Shown: positions 44,403-55,717 of the stretch, in pieces
Layout of the letters: each line of letters opens with the position of its first letter
Position numbering within the stretch: position 1 is the first letter of the stretch
Origin: JAGVSZ01 sp035456405
GTDB taxonomy: Bacteria; Pseudomonadota; Gammaproteobacteria; Burkholderiales; SG8-39
Direction: 5' to 3'
Assembly (NCBI GenBank): GCA_035456405.1
Contig: DATIDG010000027.1
Location: 15,618 to 79,617 of the forward strand
DNA: 64,000 bases
Program-made: the position numbers and the translations under genes
The notes under the pieces: model-generated
Seen by the model: the letters and a program-made list of their open reading frames with translations, nothing else
What the model was told of the DNA's origin: nothing
Database searches by the model: none

Positions 44403-46784
44403 ATGCTCCGGGGCTTTCGCCTCTCCGCGCTCGATCTGAAGCTCCTCCGCGAGCTCGTCCGCAGCCGCGGACACCTCGCGGCGGTCGCGCTCGTGACCGC
44501 GTGCGGCATCGCCTCGTTCGTGACCATGCGCGGATCGTACGAGGCGCTGGTCGCCGCGCAGGCGCGCTACTACGGCGAGTACCGGTTCGCGGACGTCTTC
44601 GCCGGCGCGAAGCGCGCGCCGCGCTCGCTGCTCGCGCGCATCGCCGCGCTCCCGGACGTGGCGGTCGTTTACGGCCGCATCGTGCGCGAGGTGAACCTGG
44701 ATGTCCCCGGTCTGGCGGAGCCCGCGACCGGTCGGCTCGTCTCGATCCCGGAGTCGGGCGCGCCGGCGCTGAACGCGGTGCATTTGCGCCGCGGGCGGCT
44801 GCCCGAACCCGGGTCACACGGCGAGGTGGTCGCGAGCGAGGCGTTCGCCGAGGCGAACGCGATCGTGCCCGGCACCGAGCTCGCGGGCGTGATGAACGGA
44901 CGCTGGCAGAAGCTGCATATCGTGGGAATCGGCATCTCGCCAGAGTACGTGAACGAGATCCGCGGCGGGGACGTGTTCCCCGACCATCGCCGCTTCGGCG
45001 TGCTGTGGATGGGCGAGGAGGCGATGGAGGCGGCCTTCGACATGAAGGGGGCGTTCAACGACCTCGCCCTGCGGCTTGCGGCGGGTGCCAGCGAGCGTGA
45101 CGTGATTGCAGCGGTCGATGTGCTGCTCGCGCCGTACGGCGGGCTCGGGGCGTATCCGCGCGCGGACCAGCTGTCGCACCGCTTCCTCACCGACGAGATC
45201 GCGCAGGACCGGGTCACGGGCGCGATCGCGCCGGCGATCTTCCTCGCCGTCGCGGCGTTCCTCATCCACAACGTGCTGCTGCGCCTCGTCGCGCTGCAGC
45301 GCGCGCAGATCGGCGTGCTCAAGGCGTTCGGCTACTCTACCCGCGCGGTCGCGTGGCATTACATCAAGCTCGCGGCAGCGATGGTGCTGGTGGGCGCCGC
45401 AGTCGGCGTCGGCCTCGGGGTGTGGCTCGGCCACGGGCTCACGCGCCTGTACGAGAATTTTTTCCACTTCCCCGCGCTCGAGTTCGCGCTCAGCGGCGCG
45501 AACCTCGTCGGCGTGGCCGCGATCGCGGCGGCGACTGCCGCGCTCGGCGCCGGCATCGCGGTCCGCCGTGCCGCGCGGCTCGCCCCCGCCGAGGCGATGC
45601 GTCCCGAGTCGCCGCCGCAGTTCCGCCCGCTGGCGGTGGAGCGCCTCGGGCTGGTGCACCTCGTGCCGCTCGCGCTGCGCATGATCTTCCGCCACATCGA
45701 GCGCCGGCCGACGCGGTGGGCGCTGTCGGTGGTCGGCCTCGCAGCCGCCACGGCCCTCCTCGTGATCTCGCGATTCTCGTTCGACGCGCTGGACGAGATC
45801 GTCCGGGTCCAGTTCCGCGGGGCGATGCGCGAGGACGTGGCCGTCCTGCTGAACGAGGCCGCCCCCGACCGCGCCGTCCACGAGCTCGAGCGTCTGCCGG
45901 GCGTGCTGCGCGTCGAGCCGTACCGCGCGGTCGCCGCGCGGTTGCGGTTCGAGCACCGCGAGCGCCGCGTCGGGATCCTCGGGATCGACCCTGACGCGAC
46001 GTTGCGGCCGGTGCTCGACCGGCGCCTGGTCGCCGTTGCGGTGCCCGACGAGGGCCTCGTGCTCTCGGCGAAGCTCGCGGAGGTGCTCGGAATGCGTCCG
46101 GGCGACCGGGTGACCGTGGAGGTGCTCGAAGGCCGCCGCCCGGTGCGCGAGGTCGTGGTCGCCGGGCTCGTCGACGACGTCATCGGCCTGAGCGCCTACA
46201 TGCGCCGCGACGCGCTCGCGCGGCTCATGGGGGAGGCGCCGCGCGTGTCCGGCGCGTATCTCGCAACCGACCCGCTTGCGCTCGACGACCTGTACCGCCA
46301 GCTGAAGGCGATGCCCGCGGTCGCGGGCGTCACTCTGCGCGAAGCATCGCTCCGCAGCTTCCTCGACACCATTGCGGAGAACACGCGCATCAGCACGACG
46401 GTGCTGGTGCTGTTCGCCTGCGCCATCGCCGCAGGGATGGTGTACAACGGCGCGCGCATCGCACTGTCCGAGCAGGCGATCGAGCTCGCCAGCCTGCGCA
46501 TCCTCGGGTTCACGCAGCGCGAGGTCGGCGCGATGCTGATCGGCGAGCAGGCGATCACCACCGTCGTCGCGATCCCCGTGGGCTGCCTGATCGGCTACGG
46601 CGTCTGCGCGTGGCTGGTCACGCTGGTCGCGGGAGACGTGATCCGGCTGCCGCTGGCGATCAGCGCGCGCACCTACGTTTTCGCGGCCGGAACGATCGTC
46701 GCGACCGGGGTGCTCTCGGCAGGAATGGTGTTGTATAAGCTCCGCACGTTCGACCTGGTCTCGGTGCTGAAGACCCGTGAGTGA
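44403..46784 (+). CDS. ABC transporter permease, FtsX family
   Basis: A 793-residue permease with an N-terminal membrane helix, a large periplasmic region, and two FtsX-type membrane modules (around residues 280-400 and 670-790). The first module ends with IAVRRAARLAPAEAMRPE and the last with LRTFDLVSVLKTRE. MacB-like mechanotransmission proteins have this plan, with an extra duplicated half here. It sits between the ATPase and the adaptor. Confidence 0.9.
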   Translation: MLRGFRLSALDLKLLRELVRSRGHLAAVALVTACGIASFVTMRGSYEALVAAQARYYGEYRFADVFAGAKRAPRSLLARIAALPDVAVVYGRIVREVNLDVPGLAEPATGRLVSIPESGAPALNAVHLRRGRLPEPGSHGEVVASEAFAEANAIVPGTELAGVMNGRWQKLHIVGIGISPEYVNEIRGGDVFPDHRRFGVLWMGEEAMEAAFDMKGAFNDLALRLAAGASERDVIAAVDVLLAPYGGLGAYPRADQLSHRFLTDEIAQDRVTGAIAPAIFLAVAAFLIHNVLLRLVALQRAQIGVLKAFGYSTRAVAWHYIKLAAAMVLVGAAVGVGLGVWLGHGLTRLYENFFHFPALEFALSGANLVGVAAIAAATAALGAGIAVRRAARLAPAEAMRPESPPQFRPLAVERLGLVHLVPLALRMIFRHIERRPTRWALSVVGLAAATALLVISRFSFDALDEIVRVQFRGAMREDVAVLLNEAAPDRAVHELERLPGVLRVEPYRAVAARLRFEHRERRVGILGIDPDATLRPVLDRRLVAVAVPDEGLVLSAKLAEVLGMRPGDRVTVEVLEGRRPVREVVVAGLVDDVIGLSAYMRRDALARLMGEAPRVSGAYLATDPLALDDLYRQLKAMPAVAGVTLREASLRSFLDTIAENTRISTTVLVLFACAIAAGMVYNGARIALSEQAIELASLRILGFTQREVGAMLIGEQAITTVVAIPVGCLIGYGVCAWLVTLVAGDVIRLPLAISARTYVFAAGTIVATGVLSAGMVLYKLRTFDLVSVLKTRE

Positions 46785-47972
46785 GACGAAGAGGAACGAT
46801 CACCGGATGCGCCGCCTCGCGCTGCGGATTGCCCCGCTCGTGGTGCTCGCCGCGATCGCGGTGTGGGCGCTCCTGCCCGAGCCGATCGCGGTGGAGATTG
46901 GGGAGGCGCGGCGCGGGCCGATGCGGGTCACCGTCGACCAGCAGGCCGAGGTGCGCGTGCACGATCGGTACGTGGTCGCGGCGCCGGTCCCGGGCAAGCT
47001 GGTGCGCGTCGATCTGCACGACGGCGCGCCAGTGACCAAGGGCCAGGTGGTCGCCGTGCTCGAGCCGACGCCGATGGATCCGGTCGAGCGGCAGGAGGTG
47101 CTGGCCCGCCTGGAGGCCGCGCGGGCGCGGGTGACCGAGGCCGCGCGCAACGCCGAGCAGGCGCAAGCCGCGCTCGCGCAGACGCGGCGGGATCGCGCGC
47201 GCACCGAGCAGCTCGTGGCCGAGCGCTTCATCTCCTCCGAGGCGGCCGAGAAGGCGCGCACGATCGAGACGACCGCGGTTGCTGCGCTCGAAGCGGCGCG
47301 GGCGCGCGAACGCGCGGCGCGCTTCGACGCGCAGGCGGCGGAGGCGGCGCTGCTCGCGGCGGACACGCAGGTTCGGCGACCCGGCCGCCTGGTGAGCCTC
47401 GCCGCGCCGGCGACCGGCCGGGTCCTGCGCGTCGCCGAGAAGAGCGAGCGCAGCCTGCCCGCGGGGACGCCGATCATGACGATCGGCGACCCTAGCCGAC
47501 TCGAGATCGTCGCCGACGTGCTGTCCACCGACGCGGTGAAGATCGCGGCCGGCGCCGAGGTGCTGATCGATCAGTGGGGCGGCGACCGCGTGCTGAAGGG
47601 CAGGGTGCGCCTCGTCGAGCCCTACGCCTACACGAAGGTGTCCGCGCTGGGAATCGAGGAAAAGCGCGTGAACGTGATCATCGACCCGGTCGAGACGCTC
47701 GAGCCGCTCGGGGACGGCTACCGGGTCGAGACGCGGATCGTCGTCTGGTCGGCACCCGACGTCCTGAAGATCCCGGCCAGCGCGCTCTTTCGCGCCAACG
47801 GCGCCTGGCACGTGTTCAGCGTCGCGGACGACCGCGCGACCCGGCGCGCGATCGAGGTGGGACATCGCAACCCCGACGAGGCCGAGGTCCTCTCGGGGCT
47901 CGACGCGGGCGCGCGCGTGGTGCTCTACCCGCCCGGCGATCTCGCGTTGGGTTCGCGTGTGACGCCGCGGCG

Positions 47973-47976
<4 letters not shown>
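46777..47976 (+). CDS. Periplasmic adaptor (HlyD/MacA-type) of an ABC exporter
   Basis: A 399-residue membrane-fusion protein. It has an N-terminal membrane anchor (IAPLVVLAAIAVWALLP), a lipoyl/barrel-sandwich half motif (VAAPVPGKLVRVDLHDGAPV), an alpha-helical coiled coil and the second half (LAAPATGRVLRVAEKSERSL). It overlaps the permease by eight bases. Together with the two genes before it, it forms a MacAB-like efflux system. No outer-membrane TolC-like gene is nearby. Confidence 0.92.
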
Positions 47977-49373
<1,397 letters not shown>

Positions 49374-49483
49374 GCGGTGCTGGTGTCTTGGGTGATGCCG
49401 TCCGGCGGATAGGCCCGATTGTGCCCTGTCCTGGCGCGAGCGGGCCGAGATGCGCTATTTTCGGGGCGGACAGGAGGCTGCGC

Positions 49484-49942
49484 ATGCTGACCGCGATCCG
49501 CGAATTCTTCGAAGCGCACATGGGTTCCGCGGCGACCGAGCGCGACGCGCGCCACGCGGTCGAGCTCGCCACCGCTGCGCTGCTGGTCGAAGTGGGCCGG
49601 CTGGACCGCGAGATCGACGCGGCCGAGCGCACGGCCATGCTGCGTGCGGTGCGCGAGAAGTTCGGCCTGACCGCCGAGCAGGCCGAGACGCTGATCGGCC
49701 TCGCCGAGGCGGAGGCGCGCGCGGCGACCGACTACTACCAGTTCACCTCGCTCATCAACCGGCACTTCTCCCAGGAGCAGCGGCAGCGCGTCATCGAGCT
49801 GATGTGGCAGGTGGCCTATGCCGACGCCGAGCTGAGCGCGCACGAGCAGCACGTCGTGCGCAAGATCGCCGATCTCCTCTACGTGCCGCACGGCGCCTAC
49901 ATCGCCGCGAAGCTCCGCGCCCGCGACGCCGCGGGCGGCTGA
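49484..49942 (+). CDS. TerB/DjlA-like protein
   Basis: A 152-residue helical protein, MLTAIREFFEAHMGSAATER, with the TerB-type metal-binding pattern (EVGRLDREIDAAERTAM, YADAELSAHEQHVVRKIADL). It resembles the TerB family that was named from tellurite resistance operons, though no ter genes are here. CAGGAGG lies seven bases before the ATG. The frame is open further upstream but without a better start. Confidence 0.85.
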   Translation: MLTAIREFFEAHMGSAATERDARHAVELATAALLVEVGRLDREIDAAERTAMLRAVREKFGLTAEQAETLIGLAEAEARAATDYYQFTSLINRHFSQEQRQRVIELMWQVAYADAELSAHEQHVVRKIADLLYVPHGAYIAAKLRARDAAGG

Positions 49943-49962
49943 GCGCGCGGCTCGCGAACCGG

Positions 49963-50565
49963 CTACTGCCGGAGCTTGCCCCAGAGCTGGTCGAGCCGCG
50001 GATAGCGGCCGCACCCGGAGGTGTAGAACTTGTAGCGGACCGGATTCTTCAGGTAGTAGTCCTGGTGATAGTCCTCCGCCGGCCAGAACTCGCCGGCCGG
50101 GACGATCGGGGTGACGATCGGCTGGGGGAACGGTTTCTCCTTCTCCCACCTCGCGCGCGAGGCCTCGGCGAGCCGCTTCTGCTCGTCGGTGTGGTAGAAG
50201 ATCGAGGGGCGGTATTGCGACCCGGCGTCGCAGAACTGGCGGTCTTTCACGGTCGGGTCGTGATTCAGCCAGAACTGCTCGAGCAGCCGCTCGTAGCTCA
50301 CCTTCGCCGGGTCGTAGACGACCTGAACGACCTCGGTGTGGCCGGTGGTGCCCGAGGACACCTCCTGGTACGTCGGGTTCTTCTTCTGACCGCCCATATA
50401 GCCCGACGTGGTCGACACGACGCCGGGAACCTTGTCGAACGCTTCCTCGACGCACCAGAAGCATCCGCCCGCGAACGTGGCAGTGGCCCGGTTGGCGGCA
50501 GGGGCTTGAGCGAGGGCAGGCGCCGCGACGACCATCGCAAGGGCGACGAGCAGGGCTTTCAGCAT
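49963..50565 (-). CDS. msrA: Peptide methionine sulfoxide reductase MsrA, secreted
   Basis: A 200-residue enzyme with the MsrA active site GGCFWCVEEAF (Cys35) and SGYMGGQ. A signal peptide (LLVALAMVVAAPALAQA) precedes it, so the enzyme repairs oxidised proteins in the periplasm rather than in the cytoplasm. It is convergent with the TerB-like gene. Confidence 0.94.
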   Translation of the reverse strand: MLKALLVALAMVVAAPALAQAPAANRATATFAGGCFWCVEEAFDKVPGVVSTTSGYMGGQKKNPTYQEVSSGTTGHTEVVQVVYDPAKVSYERLLEQFWLNHDPTVKDRQFCDAGSQYRPSIFYHTDEQKRLAEASRARWEKEKPFPQPIVTPIVPAGEFWPAEDYHQDYYLKNPVRYKFYTSGCGRYPRLDQLWGKLRQ

Positions 50566-50733
50566 GGCAGTCTCCGGTTGTACGGACGTCAGCGTTGGTC
50601 GGGCCGCGGCGGCGCACCTTTCAGCGTACTCCCTGCCGCTTCACCGCGCTGCCGCAGCGCGCGCGGCCGGGCGCCCGGACGGTGCACCCGCGGTGCTCGG
50701 GTATCATGCGCTCCGCGACTGCGGAGGCGGATT

Positions 50734-51327
50734 GTGAAGCGCATCATCGTCGGCATCACCGGCGCGACCGGCGCCATCTTCGGCGTGCGCCTGCTCGAGG
50801 TGCTCGGCGCAGCCGCGGTCGAGACGCATCTCGTCCTCTCCAAGTGGGGCCAGCAGACGGTCGAGCACGAGACCGGGCTCACGCTCGCCGACCTGCGCGG
50901 GCGGGCCTCGGTCGTCCACGGCAGCAGCAACATGGCGGCCACCGTGTCTTCCGGCTCGTTCCGCACCGAGGGCATGGTGATCGCGCCGTGCTCGATGCGC
51001 ACCGCCGCCGCGATCGCGCACGGGTACGGCGAGAGCCTGGTGCACCGCGCCGCCGACGTGGTGCTGAAGGAGCGCCGCCGGCTGGTGCTGGTGCCGCGCG
51101 AGACGCCGCTGTCCGAGATCCACCTCGAGAACCTGCTGAAGCTCGCGCGCATGGGGGTGACGATCATCCCGCCGATGCCCGCCTTCTACAACAAGCCCGC
51201 GACCGTCGACGACATCGTGAACCACATCGTCGCGCGCGTGCTCGACCAGTTCGACATCGATTCGGGCGTCGCCAGGCGCTGGGACGGCAAGATGGGCCGT
51301 GCCGCGCGGGTGCGCCCGATCAAGTGA
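50734..51327 (+). CDS. ubiX: Flavin prenyltransferase UbiX
   Basis: A 197-residue enzyme that makes the prenylated FMN cofactor needed by UbiD decarboxylases. Signatures are ITGATGAIFGVRLLEVL, APCSMRTAAAIAHGY and PRETPLSEIHLENLLKL. It starts at a GTG with GGAGG seven bases upstream. Its direct neighbour is a ubiD-family gene, so the pair supplies a holo-enzyme. Confidence 0.95.
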   Translation: MKRIIVGITGATGAIFGVRLLEVLGAAAVETHLVLSKWGQQTVEHETGLTLADLRGRASVVHGSSNMAATVSSGSFRTEGMVIAPCSMRTAAAIAHGYGESLVHRAADVVLKERRRLVLVPRETPLSEIHLENLLKLARMGVTIIPPMPAFYNKPATVDDIVNHIVARVLDQFDIDSGVARRWDGKMGRAARVRPIK

Positions 51328-51342
51328 ACCGAGGAGAAGTCG

Positions 51343-52908
51343 ATGAAGCCTGCCAGTTCCAGCGCCGTGAAACCCGACATCACCAGCCTGCGCTCGGCCG
51401 TCGAGTGGTTGCGCTCCGAGGGTCTGCTGGTCGAGACCGACAAGCCGGTGAGCGGCGACCTGGAGCTGACCGGCCTGCAGAAGCACTTCGACGGCAGTTG
51501 CCCCATGCTCTTTAACAACGTGAAGGGCTATCCGCACGCCCGGGCGATCACGAACCTCTTCGCCGACATGCGCGTGGTCGACCGGATGTTCGGCTTCTCC
51601 GATCCGACGCAGCGCACCCGCGCGCTCGCCAAGGCGCTCAACCGGCCCCTACCGCCCGTGGTCGTGGACGGCAAGGACGCGCCGGTCCAGGAGCACGTCA
51701 TCACCGGCGAGGTCGACGTCAACAAGTGGATCATGAACATCCGGCACACCGCGCTCGAGCCGGAGCTCACGATCGGCTCGGGGATCCGGCTGATCAGCGG
51801 CAAGCACTTCGACGGCGGCACCGACATGGGCTACAACCGCATGAACTTCCGGTGGGGCAACGTCGGCACGTTCCAGATCTCCCCCGGGTCGCACATGTGG
51901 CAGGTGTTCACCGAGCACTACAAGGAGGAGCGCATCCCGATCACGATGAACTTCGGCGTGCCGCCGGCGTGCACGATGATGGCCGGGGCCGGGTTCGACT
52001 ATGTGATCCTGCCCAAGGGCTGCGACGAGGTCGGGGTGGCCGGTGCGATCCAGGGCACCCCGGTGCGCATGGTGAAGGCGAAGACCGTCGACGCGTACGG
52101 CCTGGCCGACGCCGAGTACGTGCTCGAGGGCTACATCGTGCCGCGCGACAAGCGCTACGAGACGTCCGAGGCGGAGAAGGCCGGCGTGCAGGGCAAGACC
52201 TTCTTCCATCCCGAGTGGGCGGGCTACATGGGCAAGGCGTACAAGGCTCCGACGTTCCACGTCACGGCGATCACCATGAGGAAGCCGGAGTCGAAGCCGC
52301 TCATCTTCCCGCTGGGCGTGCACATGTACGACGACTCCAACATCGACACCACGATCCGCGAGGCGGCGATCTTCGAGCTGTGCGAGCGGCTGCAGCCCGG
52401 CATCATCCAGGACGTGCACATCCCCTACTGCATGACCGACTGGGGCGGCTGCATCATCCAGGTGAGGAAGCGCAACAAGATCGAGGAGGGCTGGCAGCGG
52501 AATTTCCTGTCCGCGATCCTGTCCTGCTCGCAGGGCATGCGCCTCGCGATCGCTGTCAGCGAGGACACCGACATCTACTCGATGGACGACATCATGTGGT
52601 GCCTCACCACGCGGGTGAATCCACGCGCCGACATCCTGAACCCGATTCCCGGCGGCCGCGGCCAGACCTTCATGCCCGCCGAGCGCATGACCGCCGGCGA
52701 CAAGCAGTGGACCGCCTCGAACACGCTCTTTGAGGGCGGCATGGGGATCGACGCGACCGTCCCGTTCGGCTACGAGCAGGACTTCCACCGCCCGGTCTAC
52801 CCGGTCGACCGCGTCAAGCCGGAGGACTTCTTCGACGGGAAGCAGATCGATAAGATGAAGGCGCGGATGGAGGGTTGGGCGCTGTCGCTCGCCCGCACCG
52901 GCAGGTAG
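51343..52908 (+). CDS. UbiD-family (de)carboxylase
   Basis: A 521-residue UbiD-family protein. Conserved blocks are MNFRWGNVGTFQISPGSHMW, PKGCDEVGVAGAIQGTPVRM and VLEGYIVPRDKRYETSEAE. With prenyl-FMN from UbiX, UbiD enzymes reversibly (de)carboxylate aromatic or unsaturated acids. The length and context (two CoA-transferase subunits) suggest a catabolic paralogue, not ubiquinone synthesis. The substrate is unknown. Confidence 0.9.
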   Translation: MKPASSSAVKPDITSLRSAVEWLRSEGLLVETDKPVSGDLELTGLQKHFDGSCPMLFNNVKGYPHARAITNLFADMRVVDRMFGFSDPTQRTRALAKALNRPLPPVVVDGKDAPVQEHVITGEVDVNKWIMNIRHTALEPELTIGSGIRLISGKHFDGGTDMGYNRMNFRWGNVGTFQISPGSHMWQVFTEHYKEERIPITMNFGVPPACTMMAGAGFDYVILPKGCDEVGVAGAIQGTPVRMVKAKTVDAYGLADAEYVLEGYIVPRDKRYETSEAEKAGVQGKTFFHPEWAGYMGKAYKAPTFHVTAITMRKPESKPLIFPLGVHMYDDSNIDTTIREAAIFELCERLQPGIIQDVHIPYCMTDWGGCIIQVRKRNKIEEGWQRNFLSAILSCSQGMRLAIAVSEDTDIYSMDDIMWCLTTRVNPRADILNPIPGGRGQTFMPAERMTAGDKQWTASNTLFEGGMGIDATVPFGYEQDFHRPVYPVDRVKPEDFFDGKQIDKMKARMEGWALSLARTGR

Positions 52909-52933
52909 CGGGGCCCGGCAGGGCGGGGCGGCG

Positions 52934-54016
52934 ATGCTGCGCGGCTGCGCGGTCGTTGACGCGGCCGACCGGCTCGCCTGGCTGGCGGGCCGGCTGCTCG
53001 GCGATCTCGGCGCGGACGTCCTCAAGATCGAAGCGCCCGGCGCGGATGTTCGAGGCGCCGAATGGCGCGCGCTGAACGCCGACAAGCGCCTCGTCACGCT
53101 CGATGTCGCGGATTCGGCGGGGGCCGCCGAGTTCGACCGGCTCGCCGCCGCCGCCGACATCGTCCTCTGCACGCCGCAGCCGGGGTCCCCCGGTGCGCTC
53201 GATCCGCGACGACTCGCCGGGCGCAATCCGCGCGCGGTCGTCGTTTCGGTCACGCCATTCGGCCTGAAGGGCCCGAAGGCCGGCTGGCTCGCCTCCGACC
53301 TCGAGATCATGGCCGCGGGCGGTGCGATGTCGCTGGCGGGCGAGCCCGACGGCGCACCGATGCGGGTGAGCGCCCCGCAGGCCTACGCGTGGGCGGGGGC
53401 CCAGGCTGCGGTCGGCGCACTGGTTGCGCTTCATCATCAGCGACGCACCGGTCGCGGGCAACTCGTCGACGTGTCCGCGCAGGCGGCCGTGATCACCGCG
53501 ATCTCCCACGCGCCGGCGTTCTTTGACATCCTCGGGAAGACGCCGACCCGCGCGGGCGCGTACATGACGGGACGCTCGGTCACCGGCGCGCAGTTCCGCG
53601 TCTTCTGGCCGTGTCGCGACGGCTACCTCAACTTCATCCTCTACGGCGGCGCTGCCGGGCGCCGCACCAACGAGCAGCTGGTGGACTGGATGCGCAGCCG
53701 CGGCTTCGAGCTCGGCCCGCTCGCGGCGATCGACTGGAGCCGCTGGGACCCGACGCGGGCCACGCAAGGCGACATCGACGCGATCGAGGCGCCGATCGGA
53801 TGCTTCTTCGCGACGCTCGCCAAGCGGGAGTTCCTGGAGGAGGCGCACCGGCGCGAGATGCTCGGCTACCCGGTGTCCACCGTCGCCGACATCGCGGACG
53901 ACCCGCAGCTCGAGGCGCGCGGCTTCTGGCGCGACGTGCGCGGGCCGGACGGGCGGACCGAACGGCACTGCGGCGCGTTCGTCGTCGTCGACGGCCGGCG
54001 GGCGGCGCGCGCATGA
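52934..54016 (+). CDS. CaiB/BaiF-family CoA-transferase, subunit lacking the catalytic Asp
   Basis: A 360-residue class III CoA-transferase-like protein (LLGDLGADVLKIEAPGADV, GRGQLVDVSAQAAV). At the position where the family carries its catalytic aspartate, this protein has Tyr151 (PQAYAWAGAQAAV). It is therefore probably the non-catalytic half of a heteromeric transferase with the next gene, which overlaps it by ATGA. Confidence 0.85.
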   Translation: MLRGCAVVDAADRLAWLAGRLLGDLGADVLKIEAPGADVRGAEWRALNADKRLVTLDVADSAGAAEFDRLAAAADIVLCTPQPGSPGALDPRRLAGRNPRAVVVSVTPFGLKGPKAGWLASDLEIMAAGGAMSLAGEPDGAPMRVSAPQAYAWAGAQAAVGALVALHHQRRTGRGQLVDVSAQAAVITAISHAPAFFDILGKTPTRAGAYMTGRSVTGAQFRVFWPCRDGYLNFILYGGAAGRRTNEQLVDWMRSRGFELGPLAAIDWSRWDPTRATQGDIDAIEAPIGCFFATLAKREFLEEAHRREMLGYPVSTVADIADDPQLEARGFWRDVRGPDGRTERHCGAFVVVDGRRAARA

Positions 54017-55164
54017 AGGCTTCCGTACAGGCGCTCGCCGGCGTCCGCATCGCCGAGTTCGGCAGCTACGCGGCCGGGCCGCACATCGGCAAGATGCTGG
54101 CGAACTTCGGCGCAACCGTGGTGCACGTCGAGTCGCGCACTCGCCCGGACGGTTTCCGCATGCAGTACCCGCCCTACAAGGACAACAAGCCCGGCATCGA
54201 CAGCGGCGGCTGCTTCGCGTACTTCAACGACTCGAAGCTCGGCGTCACGCTCGACCTCAAGAATCCCCGCGGGGTGGAGCTCGCGCGGCGGCTCGTCGCG
54301 ACGTGCGACGTGGTGATCGAGAACATGCGGCCGGGCGTGATGGCGCGCGTCGGACTCGGCTACGACGCGCTCAAAGCGGTGCGGCCCGGACTGGTGATGC
54401 TCTCGACGTGCAACATGGGGCAGACCGGGCCGCGCGCGGACACGCCCGGCTTCGGCTCGCAACTCACCGCGCTCGCCGGCATGTGCAGCCTCACCGGCGC
54501 GCCGGACGGGCCGCCGATGCTGCTCTACGGGCCGTACATCGACTTCATCGCATCGACGCTCGGGGCGGCCGCGGTGCTTGCGGCGCTCGATCGGCGCCGG
54601 CGGACGGGCGAGGGCGCCTGGCTCGACATTTCGCAGTACGAGTGCGGGCTCCAGTTTCTCGCCGGACCGCTGCTCGACTACCACCTCAACGGGCGCATCG
54701 CGCAGCGCGCCGGCAACGACGATCCGGACGCGGTGCTGCACGGCGCCTACCCGTGCGCGAACGGGACCTGGGTCGCCCTGTCGTGCTGGTCGGCGGAGGA
54801 GCGTGCGCGCCTCGACGCCGCGATCGCGCCGCAACCGCTCGAGGCGTGGCTCGCGGCGCGCGCAGCGGACGCGGCGGCGCAGGCGCTGCAGGCGGCTGGC
54901 GTGCACGCTCACGCGGTGAACACGGTGGCCGATCTGTTCGCCGACCCGCAGCTCGCGGCGCGCGGGCAGTGGCGCCGGCGCCCGCACCCAGTGATCGGCG
55001 ATCAGGCGTATTGCTTTCCGGGGTTCGATCTCTCCGCTACGCCGGGCGACGTCACACGCGCGGCGCCGACGCTCGGCGCGGACAACGATCGCGTCTTCCG
55101 CGAGCTGCTCGGACTGAACGCCGACGAGCTCAGGGCGTACGAGGCGGCGGGGGCGTTCGACTGA
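54013..55164 (+). CDS. CaiB/BaiF-family CoA-transferase, catalytic subunit
   Basis: A 383-residue class III CoA-transferase. The catalytic aspartate is Asp177 (GPYIDFIASTLGAAAVLAAL). The CoA-binding start is VRIAEFGSYAAGPHIGKML. It pairs with the preceding inactive-looking subunit, as in benzylsuccinate-type heteromeric CoA-transferases. The probable role is activation of an aromatic or hydroaromatic acid linked to the UbiD reaction. It is followed directly (TGATG) by the split-barrel protein. Confidence 0.9.
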   Translation: MKASVQALAGVRIAEFGSYAAGPHIGKMLANFGATVVHVESRTRPDGFRMQYPPYKDNKPGIDSGGCFAYFNDSKLGVTLDLKNPRGVELARRLVATCDVVIENMRPGVMARVGLGYDALKAVRPGLVMLSTCNMGQTGPRADTPGFGSQLTALAGMCSLTGAPDGPPMLLYGPYIDFIASTLGAAAVLAALDRRRRTGEGAWLDISQYECGLQFLAGPLLDYHLNGRIAQRAGNDDPDAVLHGAYPCANGTWVALSCWSAEERARLDAAIAPQPLEAWLAARAADAAAQALQAAGVHAHAVNTVADLFADPQLAARGQWRRRPHPVIGDQAYCFPGFDLSATPGDVTRAAPTLGADNDRVFRELLGLNADELRAYEAAGAFD

Positions 55165-55634
55165 TGGCCGGCGTTGACTCGCTCGCCGAACGCATCGAGG
55201 CGTTCCTCGACGCCCACCACGTCGTCACGCTCGCGACGGTCGGCGAGGCCGGGGCGCACGCAGCGTCCCTCATGTACGCGCGGAACGGATTCGCGCTTTA
55301 CTGGACCTCGGATCCAGCCACGCGACACTCGCTCCACCTCGAGCGCGAGGCGCGGGTGACGGCCACGATCGCGCCGGATTACACCGACTTTCGCGTCGTT
55401 CGCGGACTGCAGATCGCCGGGCAAGCGCGGCGGCTCGATGGGCGCGAAGCGGAGGACGCGCGCGCCGCGCTCGTCGGGCGCTACGCCTTTCTCGCCGAGC
55501 TCGCGTCGGGGCCGCCCGCGCTGCGCGCCGCCTTCGCGAAGGCGGCGTTCTATGCGCTCGTGCCCGAGCGCATCACGCTGGTCGACAACTCGCTCGGCTT
55601 CGGCCACAAGGAGACGCTCACGTTGCAGGCTTGA
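55164..55634 (+). CDS. Pyridoxamine 5'-phosphate oxidase-like flavin split-barrel protein
   Basis: A 156-residue protein of the YhbP/PNPOx-like fold: LDAHHVVTLATVGEAGAHAA and LYWTSDPATRHSLHLERE, then RVVRGLQIAGQARRL. It may bind FMN or another flavin. It overlaps the preceding CoA-transferase gene, so it is part of the UbiX-UbiD run. The specific function is unknown. Confidence 0.8.
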   Translation: MAGVDSLAERIEAFLDAHHVVTLATVGEAGAHAASLMYARNGFALYWTSDPATRHSLHLEREARVTATIAPDYTDFRVVRGLQIAGQARRLDGREAEDARAALVGRYAFLAELASGPPALRAAFAKAAFYALVPERITLVDNSLGFGHKETLTLQA

Positions 55635-55717
55635 CGCCAGAAGAACGCGTGCGGACGGCCCGTTTCCAAAATGGTGCCCAACAAGATCGTAAGAATTTCT
55701 TGGCCGGCGCGCACCGG

